From: Stappia sp. WLB 29 | GTDB taxonomy: Bacteria; Pseudomonadota; Alphaproteobacteria; Rhizobiales; Stappiaceae | Direction: 5' to 3' | DNA: 64,000 nt | Assembly (NCBI RefSeq): GCF_023507705.1 | Contig: NZ_JALBGD010000004.1 | Location: 310,001 to 374,000, forward strand | In this document: one piece after another, positions 37,064 to 45,867 of the stretch | How the letters are laid out: each line of letters starts with the position of its first letter | How positions within the stretch are numbered: the first letter of the stretch is position 1 | Translations under genes and position numbers: made by a program | Notes under the pieces: model-generated | Database searches by the model: none | The model's input: the letters and a program-made list of their open reading frames with translations, nothing else | Told to the model about the DNA's origin: nothing

Positions 37064-38261
37064 CGCTGCCGCCTCCCGTCGCCGTCTCTCCGGTCTGCCC
37101 GCTTAGCACGAGATCGTCCCGGTGCACCATCTCCGCCCGGCCCGCATAGCCGAGGATCGCCTCGATCTCCCGGCTGTTGCGGCCGAGGATCAGCCCCGCT
37201 TCCGGGTGGTCGTAGGCGACCAGCCCGCGGCCGATGTCGCGCCCGTCCGGGGCCACCAGCCGCACCGCGTCGCCGCGGTTGAAGTCGCCTTCCACCCGGC
37301 GGATGCCGGCCGGCAGCAGACTGCGGCCCGACTGCACGGCGCGGATGGCACCCGCATCCAGATGCAGCGCGCCGCGCGGCTCCAGATGGCCGCCGATCCA
37401 CGCCTTGCGGGCACTCGCCGGCGTCGACCTTGCGAGAAACCACGTCGCCCGGCCCCCCGCTTCCAGATGCGCCAGCGGGTTCATCCGCTTGCCGCTGGCG
37501 ATCGCCATGGTCGTGCCGGCGGAGGTGGCGATCTTTGCCGCGTCGATCTTGGTGCGCATGCCGCCGCGCGACAGTTCGGAGCCGGCGGCCCCCGCCATCT
37601 GCTCGATCTCGCCGGTGATCGCCGCGACCTCGGGCAGGAACACCGCGTCCGGATTGCTGGCGGGCGGTGCGGTATAGAGCCCGTCCACATCCGACAAGAG
37701 CACCAGGCAGTCGGCGCTGGCCATGGTGGCGACGCGCGCCGCCAGCCGGTCGTTGTCGCCGTAGCGGATCTCGGAGGTGGCGACCGTGTCGTTCTCGTTG
37801 ACGATGGGCACGGCGCCGAGCTTCAGCAGGGTGCCCAGCGTCTCGCGGGCGTTGAGGTAGCGCCGCCGCTCCTCGGTGTCGCCGAGCGTCAGCAGCACCT
37901 GCCCGGCGGTCAGCCCGCGCGCGCCGAGCGCTTCGGCATAGGCCTGGGCCAGCGCCACCTGGCCGACCGAGGCGGCGGCCTGCGCCTGCTCGAGCTTGAG
38001 CGGCCCGCGCGGCAGCTTGAGGACGCCGCGCCCCAGCGCGATGGCGCCGGAGGAGACGACGATCAGCTCCGTGCCGGCCCGCGCCAGCATGGCGAGGTCG
38101 TCGGCCATCGCGTCGAGCCAGTCGCGCTTGAGCCTGCCGTCCTCGACGAGCAGGGCCGAGCCGATCTTGACGACGAGGCGGCGGTGGGTGGACAGGCGGC
38201 CGGTACGTGTTGCGGTGTCGGCCTCGCTTTGGATGAGCGAATCGGAGAGGGGGGTGGACAT
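37056..38261 (-). CDS. proB: glutamate 5-kinase
   Basis: First enzyme of proline synthesis, 401 residues. It has the amino-acid kinase domain ([13 protein letters not shown] near residue 30, then [12 protein letters not shown] near 150 and FGDNDRL-like [12 protein letters not shown]) and a C-terminal PUA domain (about 290-380). Feedback inhibition by proline is known for this family. It overlaps proA and follows obgE by 178 bases. Confidence 0.97.
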   Translation of the reverse strand: MSTPLSDSLIQSEADTATRTGRLSTHRRLVVKIGSALLVEDGRLKRDWLDAMADDLAMLARAGTELIVVSSGAIALGRGVLKLPRGPLKLEQAQAAASVGQVALAQAYAEALGARGLTAGQVLLTLGDTEERRRYLNARETLGTLLKLGAVPIVNENDTVATSEIRYGDNDRLAARVATMASADCLVLLSDVDGLYTAPPASNPDAVFLPEVAAITGEIEQMAGAAGSELSRGGMRTKIDAAKIATSAGTTMAIASGKRMNPLAHLEAGGRATWFLARSTPASARKAWIGGHLEPRGALHLDAGAIRAVQSGRSLLPAGIRRVEGDFNRGDAVRLVAPDGRDIGRGLVAYDHPEAGLILGRNSREIEAILGYAGRAEMVHRDDLVLSGQTGETATGGGSDA

Positions 38262-38439
38262 CGGGTGTGGTCCGTCAGGTCAGGTGCGCGGCCCGTTGCA
38301 GGCGCGCGCGGAAGACAGGGGAGGGTGGGGCGGGGCGCCCTCGCGCGCCCGCTCATACGCTCCCGGTCATGGTCGGCCCATCACGGCCCCTCCGTTGCGG
38401 CCCGGATCTGTCCGGGCCTGGTTCCTGTCTTCGGCGCCT

Positions 38440-39519
<1,080 letters not shown>

Positions 39520-40080
39520 TCAGGCCTTGCCCGGGGCATGTCCCCGGTTCCGGTTCTCGTATGTCGTGCGGTCGAGCCGGTAGCGGCGCGCCGGCCGGCT
39601 TGTCCCGCAGGCCAGGCTCGCGCAGTCCGTCTCGCCGATATCGCGGAAGCCGAGCTTTGTCAGCACGTTCCGCGAGGCGGTATTCTCTGTCATCGCGCGG
39701 GCTTCCACGGCCCCCGCGTCTCTTGCCCCGAAAATCCAGGCAAGCGCGGTGCCGGCAGCCTCGCTCATGTAGCCGTGCCCCCAATAGGGCCGGCCAAGCC
39801 AATAGCCGATCACCGGCGTTTCGTCCAATCCGCGCAGCGACAGGCCTCCGATGAACCCGCTGCCGTCGTCGATGGCGAATTCGAGTTTCGCCGGATCCCG
39901 GCCGATGCCGGCAAGCCACGTTTCGCCGTCCGCGCGCGAATAGGGATGCGGCATGCGCTCCAGCATCCGGGCGATATCGGCATCGTTCGCCAGCTTTGCA
40001 AGCCGGTCGAGATCGGCAGGCACGGGCGCGCGCAGGGTCAGCCGCGCGCTCCTCAGCACGGGATGGGCGAGCGCGCTCAT
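39520..40080 (-). CDS. GNAT N-acetyltransferase (RimJ/RimL type), third of three
   Basis: Acetyl-CoA-dependent transferase of 186 residues of the Acetyltransf_3 group. It starts with a substrate arm (RSARLTLRAPVPADLDRLAKL), has the acetyl-CoA loop PYWGHGYMSEAAGTAL near residue 100, and ends with ENTASRNVLTKLGFRDIGE. The ATG overlaps the stop of the upstream acetyltransferase by four bases. Such proteins modify ribosomal or other N-termini, or small molecules; the target is unknown. Acetyltransferases between rpmA and obgE are common in this order. Confidence 0.9.
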   Translation of the reverse strand: MSALAHPVLRSARLTLRAPVPADLDRLAKLANDADIARMLERMPHPYSRADGETWLAGIGRDPAKLEFAIDDGSGFIGGLSLRGLDETPVIGYWLGRPYWGHGYMSEAAGTALAWIFGARDAGAVEARAMTENTASRNVLTKLGFRDIGETDCASLACGTSRPARRYRLDRTTYENRNRGHAPGKA

Positions 40081-40682
40081 ACCGCCGCCGCCTCCATCCG
40101 CGCGCCGGCGCCGTCCGCGGTGCCGTTCCAGTCCTCGCGTTCCAGCCGCAGCACCATGTTTTCCACCTCGCGCCCCAGCGCTAGGGATGCCCGCATCATC
40201 CGCCCCGTCTCGCGAAAGCCGAGGCGGTGCAGCACCTTGAGCGAGGCGGCATTGTCGGCGAAGGCGCGCGCCGCCATCGCCTTGCAGTCATGGGCGGCAA
40301 AGCCCCAGCCGAGCGCGGCCGCTGCGGCCTCGCCGGCATAGCCGAAGCCCTGGAACGGCCGGCCGATCCAGTAGCCGAGCGAGGGGCAGTCCGGATGATC
40401 TGCCAGATCCCCCGGCGCCTTGACGGCGACGAGGCCGATCAGGACGCCGCCGAGCGTGACGGAGAAGGCCGCCTCGCCGCGCAGCGGGTCGGCGTCGATC
40501 GCGGCGGCGACGAACTCCGCCGCCGCCCCGTCCTTCGGCGGCCAGGGCATGCCGGTCAGCCAGCGCACCAAGTCGTGGTCGCGGCTGCACAGCCTGTCGA
40601 TGGCCTCCGCGTCCGCCGTCTCCAGCGGTCGCAGCACCAGCCGCCGGGTGGCGATGCGCTCGTTCAGGCGGAGCTCAGGCAT
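40077..40682 (-). CDS. GNAT N-acetyltransferase (RimJ/RimL type), second of three
   Basis: Protein of 201 residues with the same layout as its neighbours: RLVLRPLETADAEAIDRL at the start, PFQGFGYAGEAAAAALGW as the acetyl-CoA loop, and NAASLKVLHRLGFRETG near the end. ATG at 40682 is chosen because it gives the family N-terminus. It overlaps the gene before it by 19 bases and the next by four, so the trio is tightly coupled. The similarity of all three suggests local duplication and divergence. Confidence 0.88.
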   Translation of the reverse strand: MPELRLNERIATRRLVLRPLETADAEAIDRLCSRDHDLVRWLTGMPWPPKDGAAAEFVAAAIDADPLRGEAAFSVTLGGVLIGLVAVKAPGDLADHPDCPSLGYWIGRPFQGFGYAGEAAAAALGWGFAAHDCKAMAARAFADNAASLKVLHRLGFRETGRMMRASLALGREVENMVLRLEREDWNGTADGAGARMEAAAV

Positions 40683-41284
40683 GTCATCCGCCCCCACTGC
40701 TTGAGGGCGCGCCAGGTGCTGCGGTCGATGGCGAAGCGGTCGACCGAGACCGCGCCGCCGGCGCCGCGGGAATGGATCATCCCCTGCTCGACGAACTGGA
40801 AGCCGCACTTCACCAGCACCCGCCGCGAGGCGGGGTTGGTGACGCGGGCCGCCGCGCTCAGCCGGTCGGCGCCCTGCACCGCGAAGACGTGGTCGACGAC
40901 CGACTGCGCCGCCTCGGTGGCATAGCCCTGGCCCCAGAACGGCTCGCCGACCCAGTAGCCCAGATGCAGCGGCTCGCCCTCGTCCAGCGCGCCGTAGCCG
41001 ATGGCGCCGATGACGCGGCCCGTCGACTTCAGGCGGATGGCGTACTTCGCCCGCGTTGCCGTCGGGTTCGCCGAAAGGGCGATGAGATTTCGCCCGTCGA
41101 CGACCGTGAAGGGATGGGGCATCGAGGCCACCATCGTGGCGATGCGGCGGTTGTTGGCGAGAAACACGATGTCGGCGAGGTCGTCGTGACGCAGCGCGTC
41201 CAGCCTCAGCCGCTCGGTTTCCTGCGGGCCGACAACCGCGGCCAGACCATCTTCTTCCAAGCCCTCTTCGAGATCCGCAACCAT
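40664..41284 (-). CDS. GNAT N-acetyltransferase (RimJ/RimL type), first of three
   Basis: Acetyltransferase of 206 residues. It contains ETERLRLDALRHDDLADIVFL, the acetyl-CoA loop PFWGQGYATEAAQSVVD, and NPASRRVLVKCGFQFVEQG. GGAGG lies five bases before ATG 41284, which decides that start over an in-frame ATG 15 bases earlier. A strong terminator for rpmA sits immediately upstream (41306-41341), so this gene heads a separate transcript or relies on readthrough. Confidence 0.88.
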   Translation of the reverse strand: MVADLEEGLEEDGLAAVVGPQETERLRLDALRHDDLADIVFLANNRRIATMVASMPHPFTVVDGRNLIALSANPTATRAKYAIRLKSTGRVIGAIGYGALDEGEPLHLGYWVGEPFWGQGYATEAAQSVVDHVFAVQGADRLSAAARVTNPASRRVLVKCGFQFVEQGMIHSRGAGGAVSVDRFAIDRSTWRALKQWGRMTCLSSA

Positions 41285-41305
41285 GGTGTCCTCCGGCATT
41301 GCGAC

Positions 41306-41341
41306 GAAAAGAAAAAGGGGAGATGGCGGCCCATCTCCCCT
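41306..41341 (-). terminator. intrinsic terminator after rplU-rpmA
   Basis: An 11-bp stem on the minus strand (AGGGGAGATGG at 41341-41331, complement at 41326-41316) with a four-base loop is followed by a T-rich run (41315-41306). It ends the ribosomal-protein transcript. Confidence 0.92.
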
Positions 41342-41420
41342 GATCCGTCGCGATCATGCCGGTTTTGTTCAAACCGCCGGGTCGATGGGACGCCGGCGGT
41401 TCGAACCAAACACGTCGGCG

Positions 41421-41690
41421 TTACTCTGCTGCGTCTACGAGTGGCGTCACGTTGATATACGTGCGTTTGTTGGCCTTGGCCTGGAACGTCACCGTGCCCT
41501 CGACGGTAGCGAAGATCGTATGATCCTTGCCCATGCCGACACCCGTACCCGGATGCCACTTCGTGCCGCGCTGGCGCGCGATAATATTGCCCGGGACGAC
41601 TGCCTCGCCGCCGAACTTCTTGATGCCCAGACGTCGGCCCGCGGAATCGCGGCCGTTACGGGACGAGCCACCTGCCTTTTTGTGTGCCAT
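41421..41690 (-). CDS. rpmA: 50S ribosomal protein L27
   Basis: Ribosomal protein of 89 residues whose N-terminus reaches the peptidyl-transferase centre. It starts [16 protein letters not shown] with GIKKFGGE and ends VDAAE. It follows rplU by 46 bases and precedes a strong terminator. Confidence 0.98.
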   Translation of the reverse strand: MAHKKAGGSSRNGRDSAGRRLGIKKFGGEAVVPGNIIARQRGTKWHPGTGVGMGKDHTIFATVEGTVTFQAKANKRTYINVTPLVDAAE

Positions 41691-41736
41691 GACGAAACTC
41701 CTCGTCGAACCTTAGATCAGACCTGAGCGGCGGCAA

Positions 41737-42357
41737 TCACTTGCCGGCCAGCTCCGAAGCCTGCTGGACCCAGTTGTCGCGCTCGATGCGGCCCTTGAAG
41801 GAAAGGGCCTCGTCGACGCGGGCGATGTCTTCCGCGGTGAAGGCGGCGACCTGGGCGTAGGTCGTGATGCCCATCGCGTTCAGCTTCTTCTCCAGCACGG
41901 GGCCGACACCGGAGATCTTCTTCAGATCGTCGGCGGGCGCATCCGGTGCGGTGAACAGGACCGGGAGCTCGGCCTCGGTGCCTGCGTCCTCGGCCTTCTC
42001 CGCCTTCGGGGCAGCGGCCTTCTTCTTGGTCGCCGGCTTGGCGCCACCGGTCAGGATGTCGGTGATCTTGACCAGCGTGAAGCTCTGGCGGTGGCCGTTG
42101 CGGCGACGCGAGTTCTGCCGACGGCGCTTCTTGAAGATGATGATCTTGCGGTGGCGGCCCTGGTCGACGACCTCGCCGACGACGCTCGCACCCTCGACCA
42201 GCGGAGAGCCGATCATGGTGTCGGTCTCGCCGCCCACCATCAGCACCTCAGCGAAAGTCACGGTCTCGCCCGCTTCGGCCGAGATCTTCTCGACCTTGAG
42301 CAGGTCGTCCTGGGCGACGCGGTACTGCTTGCCGCCCGTCTTGATCACTGCGAACAT
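41737..42357 (-). CDS. rplU: 50S ribosomal protein L21 with C-terminal helix-hairpin-helix extension
   Basis: 206 residues, twice the usual ~103. Residues 1-103 are L21 proper ([18 protein letters not shown] to [12 protein letters not shown]), binding 23S rRNA. A Lys/Ala linker (about 108-130) leads to a C-terminal module [20 protein letters not shown], a helix-hairpin-helix of the type seen in DNA- or RNA-binding proteins. This extension is typical of many Rhizobiales L21 proteins; its role is not established. A promoter 290-320 bases upstream gives a long leader. Confidence 0.96.
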   Translation of the reverse strand: MFAVIKTGGKQYRVAQDDLLKVEKISAEAGETVTFAEVLMVGGETDTMIGSPLVEGASVVGEVVDQGRHRKIIIFKKRRRQNSRRRNGHRQSFTLVKITDILTGGAKPATKKKAAAPKAEKAEDAGTEAELPVLFTAPDAPADDLKKISGVGPVLEKKLNAMGITTYAQVAAFTAEDIARVDEALSFKGRIERDNWVQQASELAGK

Positions 42358-42646
42358 GTCTCGCACGTCCTTCTTTTCGTTTTGCTCGCCGGCAGGCCGT
42401 CTTTGGTCTGCCGGGCTTCGCCTCCTGCCCTTCGGCGTCCCTTGCGGGAACTTGACGAGGACATTGCCTCTCTTGGAACCGTCCTGCCGGCTCGTCGGGC
42501 GGGGCCCTTGAAAGCCTGGCGGAATGGTCTGCCGGTCGCCGGAAAAGCCGCAGTCAGGCCCCGTTTCAAGGGCGTTGGCTGTGGGTTGCGGGGAACGGCG
42601 GAGAGCCTCGGGCAACGGATGGGCCTTTTCGGACCCTTTGCGAAGC
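42358..42646 (-). other. long structured leader of rplU-rpmA
   Basis: About 290 bases between the predicted start site and the rplU ATG. No gene is supported. Hand folding shows GCCCTTGAAA (42504-42513) matching TTTCAAGGGC (42564-42573) and a hairpin CCGGCAG-rich at 42389-42398 with 42405-42414. Such length and structure suggest ribosomal-protein autoregulation (inference); no known L21-leader family could be checked. Confidence 0.45.
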
Positions 42647-42652
42647 AGCGCG

Positions 42653-42680
42653 ACTATACGGATCGGCGATGCAAAGTCAA
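42653..42680 (-). promoter_or_regulatory. promoter of rplU-rpmA
   Basis: On the minus strand, TTGACT (42680-42675), a 16-base spacer and TATAGT (42658-42653) form a good housekeeping promoter. A start near 42646 is predicted. Confidence 0.65.
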
Positions 42681-42844
42681 CGCTTGCAAGGGCGGTTTTG
42701 TGCGCTTTGCCGCGCGCGCCGGCGCTTTTGTGACACGCATGCCACCTTGGCGCCCTTCGTGCGCTCGCGCCGGCGCTTTCGTGCCGCATCGCCCCGTCCT
42801 GCCCCGCCACTTTGCTGGACCGGGGAAAAGTTGCAAGACGCCCC
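42681..42844. other. non-coding interval with a 17-bp direct repeat
   Basis: GCGCCGGCGCTTT(T/C)GTG occurs at 42716-42732 and 42767-42783, 51 bases apart, with one mismatch. No gene is visible between the divergent rplU and tRNA-Ser promoters. Confidence 0.45.
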
Positions 42845-42873
42845 TTGTGCGACCCCGCGCACTTCGCTATGTA
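42845..42873 (+). promoter_or_regulatory. promoter candidate of tRNA-Ser
   Basis: TTGTGC at 42845-42850, a 17-base spacer and TATGTA at 42868-42873 would start transcription about 29 bases before the mature tRNA. Confidence 0.5.
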
Positions 42874-42908
42874 CCGTCGCACTTTGAGACCACGACATCT
42901 CATATAGC

Positions 42909-42998
42909 GGAGAGGTGCCGGAGTGGTTGAACGGGGCGGTCTCGAAAACCGTTGAGCGCGCAAGCGTTCCGAGGGTTCGAATCCCTCTCTCTCCGCCA
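42909..42998 (+). tRNA. tRNA-Ser (anticodon CGA)
   Basis: A 90-base cloverleaf. Acceptor GGAGAGG pairs near the 3' end with CTCTCTCC, the anticodon arm holds loop CTCGAAA (anticodon CGA), and a long variable arm (class II) and T-arm GGGTTCGAATCCC follow. Discriminator G and encoded CCA (42996-42998) close it. It reads UCG serine codons. Confidence 0.96.
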
Positions 42999-43184
42999 CT
43001 TCCTTGATCTCGCGCCAGTTCGCTTCGCTCACGGCCCGCGAGGGCGAAATAACCGGCCGGTCGCGCACGTGCGCTCTTGGCTGCGGGTTCCGAACGTCTA
43101 CCCGAACCCCGCCATTCAGTTCCGCTCCGGCACTGCGTCTGCGTCGCTTTCCGCCGACTTCCGTCCTTGCAGGTTTGTCAGCGC

Positions 43185-43236
43185 CCGAAACCGGGTGAGC
43201 TCGCTCGCCCGCAAGCAAGCGCTCTCCCGGTTTCGG
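43185..43236 (-). terminator. long hairpin downstream of the MFS gene
   Basis: CCGAAACCGGGTGAGC (43185-43200) is complementary to 43221-43236 with one mismatch over 16 bases, around a 20-base loop that can pair further. It lies 22 bases after the MFS stop. No T-run follows, so it may be a transcript-end or RNA-protecting structure rather than a classical terminator. Confidence 0.5.
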
Positions 43237-43257
43237 ACGGAGCCCGGTCCGCCGCAG

Positions 43258-44718
43258 TCAGGGCATGCGGCCTTCGCGGGCTGCCAGTCGTGCCAGCAGG
43301 AGTGCGGCCATGGCGGCGGCAGCGGCGTTGTAGCTCATGCCCGCGACGAAGGCCGAGGCATAGCGTGCGGCTTGCCCTTCCGAGTGCGCCCCGAGCGCTG
43401 CTCCGAACAAGATTCCGACCACCGCAACACCGAGCGCTGCGCCAACCTGCTGCAGCGTGGAGACGACGCCGGAGGCCATGCCCGCCTGCCGTTCCTCCAC
43501 GAAGCCGAGCACGAGGTTGAGCAGCGGCGTCATGATCATCGCCTGCGCTCCGCCGACGACGATGAGCGCCGGAACGAGATGCGCGACCACGAGATCGGCG
43601 CCGGCGACCCAGACCTGCCCGATCAGCACGGTGAAGGAGACGGCATAGACCACCGCGCCCGTTGCTATGGCCGGGGTGCCGAAGCGCGCCACAAGGCGCG
43701 GTGCGCTCAAGGAAAGGATCACGAAGGCGATGGAGCACGGCACGAAGACGCTGCCGGCCTGGAACGGACTGAGGCCGAAACCCGTCTGCGCCAGAAGCGC
43801 GAAGCAGAGGAAGAAGGAGGAGGCCGTCGAATAGATCAGGAGCACCAGCAGTCCGCCTTGGGCGAAGCGCGGTTGTCGCATGAGCGCCATGTCCACCAAA
43901 GGCTGCTGCCCGGTTTTGCGGCGACGTTCCTGGTGGCGATAGAAGGCGGCGAGCAGGAGTGCGGCCCCGACGAGCGACAGGAAGCTCCAAAGCTGCCAGC
44001 CACGGGATGGGGCCTCGACCAGCGGCACGAGAAGCGCCGTCAGCCCGAGGCTGACCAGTGCGACGCCCGGCCAGTCGAGCGCGGGGCGCTCGGGTGAGCG
44101 CGTTTCCGGGATGAACCGCGCCATCAGGATTGCAAACACGCCGACGGGCACGTTGATGAGGAAGATCGTGCGCCATCCAAGATCGAAGATATCGGCCTCG
44201 ACGAGAAAGCCGCCGATGATTTGTCCCGCAATGGCGGCAAGGCCGAGCGTCATGCCGAGGAAGCCGAAGGCGCGGCGGCTGTCGTCGCCGGAGAAGTTCA
44301 CGCGGATCGAGGCATAGACCTGCGGGAAGAGCAGGGCCGCAGCCAGCCCCTGCAACACGCGTGCGCCGATCAGGATTTCCACCGTCGAGGCAATGCCGCA
44401 AAGAAGAGAGGCCGCCGTAAAGCCGGCCATGCCGATGATGAACAGCCGCCGCCGTCCAAAAAGGTCGCCGAGCCGTCCGCCCGCGACCAGCAGGACGCCG
44501 AAGGCCAGTTCGTAGCCCGCGACGATGAACCCGATCTGCGACAGGCTCGCTCCGAGTTCGGCCTGCATGGACGGGATCGCGACATTGACCACGAAAAGGT
44601 CGAAGATCGTCACGAAGCCGGCGAGCAGCAGGATGGACAGGCCGAGCCAGGGCGGGCGGCGGGCCGGATCGGCAGACGTGGGGGAAAGGGTATCGGCTGT
44701 GCAGGCGTCGGAATGCAT
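43258..44718 (-). CDS. MFS drug/solute efflux transporter (DHA2 type)
   Basis: Inner-membrane proton antiporter of 486 residues with about 14 hydrophobic segments, the DHA2/EmrB-QacA layout. It has ILLAGFVTIFDLFVVNVAIPS (first helix with motif D1), LGDLFGRRRLFIIG (motif A) and a central FINVPVGVFA-type LINVPVGVFAI. Drug or metabolite export is the family role; the substrate is unknown. It is divergent from an MmyB-type regulator across 97 bases, a typical arrangement for regulated pumps. A minus-strand GATAAT near 44758-44763 may be its -10 box. Confidence 0.92.
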   Translation of the reverse strand: MHSDACTADTLSPTSADPARRPPWLGLSILLLAGFVTIFDLFVVNVAIPSMQAELGASLSQIGFIVAGYELAFGVLLVAGGRLGDLFGRRRLFIIGMAGFTAASLLCGIASTVEILIGARVLQGLAAALLFPQVYASIRVNFSGDDSRRAFGFLGMTLGLAAIAGQIIGGFLVEADIFDLGWRTIFLINVPVGVFAILMARFIPETRSPERPALDWPGVALVSLGLTALLVPLVEAPSRGWQLWSFLSLVGAALLLAAFYRHQERRRKTGQQPLVDMALMRQPRFAQGGLLVLLIYSTASSFFLCFALLAQTGFGLSPFQAGSVFVPCSIAFVILSLSAPRLVARFGTPAIATGAVVYAVSFTVLIGQVWVAGADLVVAHLVPALIVVGGAQAMIMTPLLNLVLGFVEERQAGMASGVVSTLQQVGAALGVAVVGILFGAALGAHSEGQAARYASAFVAGMSYNAAAAAMAALLLARLAAREGRMP

Positions 44719-44815
44719 CTGGCGTCCTCTTGTGTTGACGCGCCAGCGATTCCACGATCATTATCCTTTTACAATTTAACTTCTTATGCTGTTGCTTTTC
44801 GTAATGGGCTAACCG
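44719..44815. promoter_or_regulatory. divergent promoter region of the MFS and MmyB-type genes
   Basis: A 97-base AT-rich interval. On the plus strand TTGACG at 44735-44740, an 18-base spacer and CATTAT at 44759-44764 would start the regulator gene; the minus-strand box pair is weaker. The regulator probably binds here (inference from layout). Confidence 0.5.
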
Positions 44816-45616
44816 ATGCGCACCCTCGAACGCACCCGACCCGAGCTTGCCGAATTCCTGCGTGCCCGCCGCGAGCGGCTGTTGCCGGAAGATGTCGGCC
44901 TGCCGAGCGCGAAGCGTCGGCGCACGCCGGGCTTGCGCCGCGAGGAAGTCGCGGCGCTCGCGGGCGTCGGGCTGACTTGGTATACGTGGCTTGAGCAGGG
45001 CCGCGAGATCGGGGTGTCCGCCGGTTTCCTCGACAATCTCGCCCGCGTGCTCAAGCTCGATGCGGCCGAACGTCGGCATCTGTTCATGCTCGCGCACGAG
45101 CGTCCGCCGGCGGAACCCGGCAAGACGTTCTGCATCGTGCCGTCGCTCGCCGCCCGGTTGGTGGAAGACCTTGCGCCCCACGCCGCCTACATCATCAACC
45201 TGCGCTGGGACGTGCTGGCCTGCAACGGGCCTGCCGACCGCCTGTTCGGGTTCGGCAGGTTCGATCCCGGTCGTCGCAATCTGCTTTGGGCCTTGTTCGC
45301 GGATGCCGGTTTGCGGGAAGCCTTCGTCGGCTGGGAGGAGCAGGCACCGGCAATGGTCGCGAGCTTCCGCCGCGACTTTGCTGCCGCGCGCCAGGACGCC
45401 GATGCCCGCGCCCTGGTCGAAGAACTGGAACGGGTCTCGCCCGAGTTCAAGAACTGGTGGCAGAGCCAGGACGTCCATGCGCCCTGCACGGGCACCCGCA
45501 CGATCAAAGTGGACGGCACGCCCGTCGATTTCGAGCACACGTCGCTCACCATCGACGGCGGACAGCATCTGCGTCTCGTTGTCTATGCACAGAAGCTGGA
45601 ATCTGCCGCTGGCTGA
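44816..45616 (+). CDS. XRE/MmyB-family helix-turn-helix transcriptional regulator
   Basis: Regulator of 266 residues. The N-terminal helix-turn-helix contains RTPGLRREEVAALAGVGLTWYTWLEQGR (the run GLTWYTWLEQGR is the group's signature) at about 40-67. The C-terminal MmyB-like domain (about 100-260) has VLACNGPADRLFG and ARTVDFEHTSL-type end (VDFEHTSLTIDG), a PAS-like fold thought to bind fatty-acid-like ligands. It usually controls an adjacent, divergent transporter or dehydrogenase; here that is the MFS gene. Confidence 0.92.
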   Translation: MRTLERTRPELAEFLRARRERLLPEDVGLPSAKRRRTPGLRREEVAALAGVGLTWYTWLEQGREIGVSAGFLDNLARVLKLDAAERRHLFMLAHERPPAEPGKTFCIVPSLAARLVEDLAPHAAYIINLRWDVLACNGPADRLFGFGRFDPGRRNLLWALFADAGLREAFVGWEEQAPAMVASFRRDFAAARQDADARALVEELERVSPEFKNWWQSQDVHAPCTGTRTIKVDGTPVDFEHTSLTIDGGQHLRLVVYAQKLESAAG

Positions 45617-45867
45617 CGAATGGATCGCGCTGCGCAGACGGCCCGTGCTCCCACCGCTGCCATCTCCGCGTGTGCCGGGGCGGGCAACGATATGCTCGCT
45701 GCTGCTGCGCCCGGCCCGTATGGACTTGCCCGACTCCGCGGAAAGTGCCGTAATACGGGCCAGTTTGATCTGTGAACGACGGTATGGGCATGTCGTTGGG
45801 CGAGTGGAGTTAAGAAAGGCGTAGCTGTTTCAACCGATCCTTGTAGTCATCTTTCGAGGATTTTCCC

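Noticed and set aside
42716-42783. 17-bp direct repeat as a mobile-element trace
   Set aside because: Only two copies with one mismatch in GC-rich spacer, with no inverted ends or transposase nearby.
43178-45568. 796-residue minus-strand frame spanning MFS and regulator genes
   Set aside because: It crosses two divergent genes with clear motifs and their promoter; a shadow.
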